Assembly (NCBI GenBank): GCA_900155495.1
Contig: FTLJ01000077.1
Coordinates: 1-64,000 of the forward strand
Length of the DNA stretch: 64,000 nucleotides
Reading direction: 5' to 3'
Source of the DNA: Porogramme epimiltina
Lineage: Eukaryota > Basidiomycota > Agaricomycetes > Polyporales > Polyporaceae
Shown here: piece by piece, positions 60,703 through 64,000 of the stretch
How the letters are laid out: every line of letters starts with the position of its first letter
Position numbering within the stretch: the stretch's first letter is position 1
Notes under the pieces: model-generated
What the model saw: the letters and a program-made list of their open reading frames with translations, nothing else
What the model was told of the DNA's origin: nothing
The model's database searches: none
Translations under genes and position numbers: made by a program

Positions 60703-63700
60703 TCACTTGCGCAGGCGAAGAGCGCGGCAGCCGTGGAACAGCGAGAAGCACTGGACGCCAGATGGTCCCAGGCCGGCCCCTCGTCTTCTTTTTCCGTGCT
60801 TGTCTAAGCGGGCCCTCGCTTTCGTGTGCCGAGTAATTCGTGTTCTACTCCTGCGAAAAAAAGGCAAAACCGCATCGGACACTCGCACAGTCCAGCAAAT
60901 ATGCCGACGTATATATTGGTCCTAACCGCGCATGGACTAAGCCCCGCGAGCAGCTAATGAATTGGAACATGCGAGTGCAGCCCCGCCTCAGACCCCGCCG
61001 CCATACACGCGAACATCACACGCCGCCGTCCGTATCCTGAGAAACACAGCCTGTTCGATTCAAAAGAAGCTACCGCGAGAGTCTGAGAACGAAACACACC
61101 TGTCGGGAATAGCATATACGGATCCCGCGGCAACTAAAACGCAGTCGAACTTCGGGGAGAATATGGGCGTAGAAGTGGGCGTCCCATGGGAATGACCTCC
61201 GTCATCCTGAAATAAGCTACGAAATCGCACACATTAGGAGGAGGCGAGGCAAGAGAAGCGATCATACGTACAAAACCATTCAGCATCTTCGTTGGAACAG
61301 ATGTGGACAGGACGCATGCGGTTCAGGGAGAATGTGACATCCTCAGCGAGTCCGGTGCATGAGCTCCGTGTGTAGCACCGGTATGTCCGGGCTGCACCGA
61401 TTGCAGATGCTCAACTTCATTGCGCCATCTTTAGGTCGTGCGACGTCCTGCAGGGGGCACCCGGACATGTGAGCATAGCGCCTCGATGGAAACCACCACA
61501 CGAAGTGGTACTTACCAGGACGCACGGCGTATCACCACGGTACAAATGCTAAGCACCCAATGACACCATTTCCCGCTTCACAAAGAGACCCATGGGAGGC
61601 GACAACTGCGGGAAGGTTTGACGACGCCCTGGCGGCATGCCCAGCGCGGTATCGTGACGCGAAAAAATCGTGTTTCTCGAGACGTTTGGGTGTCGGCCGC
61701 GGGGGCAAGCGATTGCACCGTCGCCGTCTGCTCTACTCAGGCCTCCTTTGGTCCTCGGCTCGACGCCTGGGTGCGCGTCGCGCGAGAAGACGAGGCGCAC
61801 ATTTCGGCACGGGATCGCAGTGCGCTCGGTCGGGACACGGGCTTCCCCGGGTATACGGGATATGCAAATTGTAGGGCAAGACGAGGACAAGGGAGTCGAT
61901 GCCGACGCGTGGAGAGAAAAGAAGATGGTGTGGTGGATGGGGAGACGGCAGCTGTTGGAGACCGCGGTGCATCCTCCCGTTGATGAAGTAGGGCGCATTT
62001 GGGTTGAAGGGGAGAAACACTGTGCAGTGGTAGGCGGGTGGAGAGCGGGCTGGTCATTCAGCGAAGGACCTCGCAGATATGCAACCTGGACGCTGTAGGT
62101 GAGGGAAAAAAGGCTGCATCAAACGAGAGAAAACACACCTGCACTAGGATACCCATTGTCATTCCACCGCGCGTTCTCCGTCCAACACGAACGAGTTTCC
62201 CGCACTCCCTGCATCCATGCAACCGTCCAACTCGTGACATCCTTCCCAACGTCGTTCCGCGTTCTATGAGACTAGATTTCGAGAGGGCGTTGGGGAGACT
62301 GGAACACTGACGGTCCCTACGTGTCGGTGCACATCTCTCTTCGGCGGACCGGATCGTGTTCGTAGTGCCCTGCGCTAGATGCGAGCAGACCTCAACTCCG
62401 CGCACTTGCGCAGGGACTTGCAGGGTTCACGCTTGGTGCTATGTGGAGCCTTGGCCGGTGTGCGCCTAGGACCGGAAACGGGAACGCCGATACTTGTGGA
62501 GGACTAAAATGAGAGGGCAGACGTTGGTATGGTGGTATGAATGAGAATTTCGCGTATCGAGCACGTACCGATGACCATGCGCTCATGAGCTGATCTTCGG
62601 AACACGGTCTACGGTGGAGTACGACGTAGATACGCCCTGGAGATGCTGACGGAGGACACGGCTGAGGTCGGACATCTGCATCCGAGATCGAAACCCGTTG
62701 GGGCGGTCCATCAGGATAGAAGGTGTGTTGCTACTGCAAGGGAACGGAGGCTGGTATTGACCGAGCAGGACGATCAGAGAGGAGGCAGAGGGAGCAGTGA
62801 AGGATGAGGCGGACGACAGACTGCGAGGCCCGAGCCGGGGTCACCTCGGTCCTCGGTAACCTCGGCACCGGGCAGACGCCGCGCTGTTGAACGAGGCGCC
62901 CTTGCCTCAAGAGAGCCCGGCGTCACGCATGCTAGAGCACGCTTCTATTCCAGCGATAGGCCATCCACCGTCATTCGGCTGGCAGTAGGCCCATTCACTG
63001 GATGTGGACCAATCGCCGGAGTGAGTCCCTTGCTCGCTCTCTGACATCCCAGATCTCCCGTACCGCCTGCGCAGTGCCGACTCGACCGACGATCTTCCGT
63101 GGCTCAAGTCGGTCGCCTGAGCTGTGATGCAGCCGAGCTGCGGCCGCCTAATCTCCGGAGACGTCTGAACATCCTCATGTAACCAACCACAAGTACTGAC
63201 TATAGAACCTTCCTGGCTGAGATACCGTAGCCCACCATGTCATTTCGAAGCCCTCCACAACGACTGATACAAAGCGGAACAGAGCCGTCGGACGTCGTTC
63301 AACAGTGTACCCGCCTCCGGTGCGTCTTCAAGTTCGTCCGTCACAACTCACAAATCATCCCCCATTGTTTCCCTGCACACAAACGTAATCCTTCGTGAAT
63401 GGTGCCAGTGCATATACCCGGCAGGGTCCACATCGGGCACAGGCCGCCTAGCATCACGGACGTCCTCGGTGGGGGTTGCAACCGTGGCGCGAATTTCCAC
63501 CCCGTAGTCGGAACATTCTGCTCAAAGTTGACCAGTGGACACACGGTACGGATGTCGTCCCCCGCAACTCGTATCATGCCCTCATGTGACTTCTCTCGGT
63601 CTAGATCAAGCGTGGGCGCCGATATGTACCAGATGTAATAGAAATGCAAGAAGCCAAAAGACACACCTTGCGCAACATATCTGGATCTTTGTGATTGATT

Positions 63701-63901
63701 TCATCTTGGATCACTCGAACTGAACCAGGTAGTGCGTACTTCGGCTGTCCCCCCTAATACGTCAACTTCTGAGCTGAACAGAAATTCGATTCGGTAGGAG
63801 CAAGCCAAGCATCCAGCCGAGTCAGAGTCTGCGAGCCTCCCGGGCCAGAGGGTGAGATCAAGCCGCGATGCGGACATTGTTGCGGTATATTACTTACCCA
63901 T
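60703..63901 (-). pseudogene. Minus-strand spliced locus, unit 10, 3' end deleted
   Basis: ATGG with GTAAGT (ATG 63899-63901), but the first acceptor reads CTACCG instead of CTACAG, and the following frame stops (TAG) after LTY. Conserved introns further on include GTGTGTTTTC to CTCACCTACAG near 62095-62145, GTAAGTACC to CCCTGCAG near 61450-61520, and GTACGTATG to TCGTAG near 61220-61275. About 0.7-0.8 kb of the usual 3' end (NVEG region) is absent, replaced by a short unrelated stretch at about 60630-60715. Confidence 0.5.
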
Positions 63902-64000
63902 TATATATGCTCAACGCTAACATCATTTTAGAAGATCGCATCCTCCCGCAGCATACTTGTCAGAACATGCAATTGCGAGCCGATCTTGCATGCCCACCAC

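Larger units (their letters stand above)
1..64000. repeat. Higher-order tandem array of about ten 6.2-7.7 kb units
   Basis: The same order of landmarks recurs across the window: divergent promoter, DUF6533 gene, spacer, minus-strand locus. Distances between successive DUF6533 start codons are about 6468, 6357, 7020, 6228, 7673, 6362, 6375 and 6325 bp. The two long units are explained by an extra 0.8 kb segment (unit 4) and an internal duplication (unit 6). Copies are diverged by many point changes and small indels, so this is an old, still recombining array rather than a recent exact amplification. Units 3, 7 and 8 resemble each other in the minus locus (a segment near 16.0, 43.3 and 49.6 kb), while units 4, 6, 9 and 10 share another version, which suggests mosaic subfamilies. 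Confidence 0.93.

Overview
The window looks like part of a basidiomycete (Agaricomycetes, probably a polypore) genome. It has GC-rich DNA, many 50-75 nt introns with GT..AG ends and weak branch sites, and genes of the fungal DUF6533 multi-pass membrane protein family. Lineage is inferred from family and gene architecture only. I saw no rRNA, tRNA, CRISPR, bacterial operon or phage signal.

Layout: almost all 64 kb is one head-to-tail array of about ten copies of a 6.2-7.7 kb unit. Each unit has (i) a plus-strand DUF6533 gene of about 1.8 kb (starts at 5680, 12148, 18505, 25525, 31753, 39426, 45788, 52163 and 58488), (ii) a spacer of roughly 400-600 bp, (iii) a spliced-looking minus-strand locus of 3.2-4.8 kb, and (iv) a divergent promoter of about 0.5 kb shared by the minus locus and the next DUF6533 gene. 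The first unit is cut by the left edge and the last by the right edge.

I rebuilt the DUF6533 gene exon by exon. Each copy gives an in-frame, seven-membrane-segment protein (358 aa for the copy at 39426). A correct frame requires two 2-nucleotide exons (GT or GC, then CT), present in all nine copies. All nine read as intact; two have altered C-terminal tails and two have lost one splice acceptor, with an in-frame substitute 9 nt downstream. Differences cluster in the loops that would be extracellular in a receptor-like topology. The minus-strand loci keep splice sites but often lose start codons, acceptors or frame, so most look like decaying genes.

Interruptions: unit 1 is split by a 3.7 kb nested transposon-like insertion (675-4355) holding a 55-60 bp minisatellite, a 76 bp perfect palindrome and two captured gene fragments. 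Unit 4 carries about 0.8 kb absent from other units, with a coherent three-exon coding end. Unit 6 has the 3' half of its minus locus duplicated. The array appears to evolve by unequal exchange and gene conversion.
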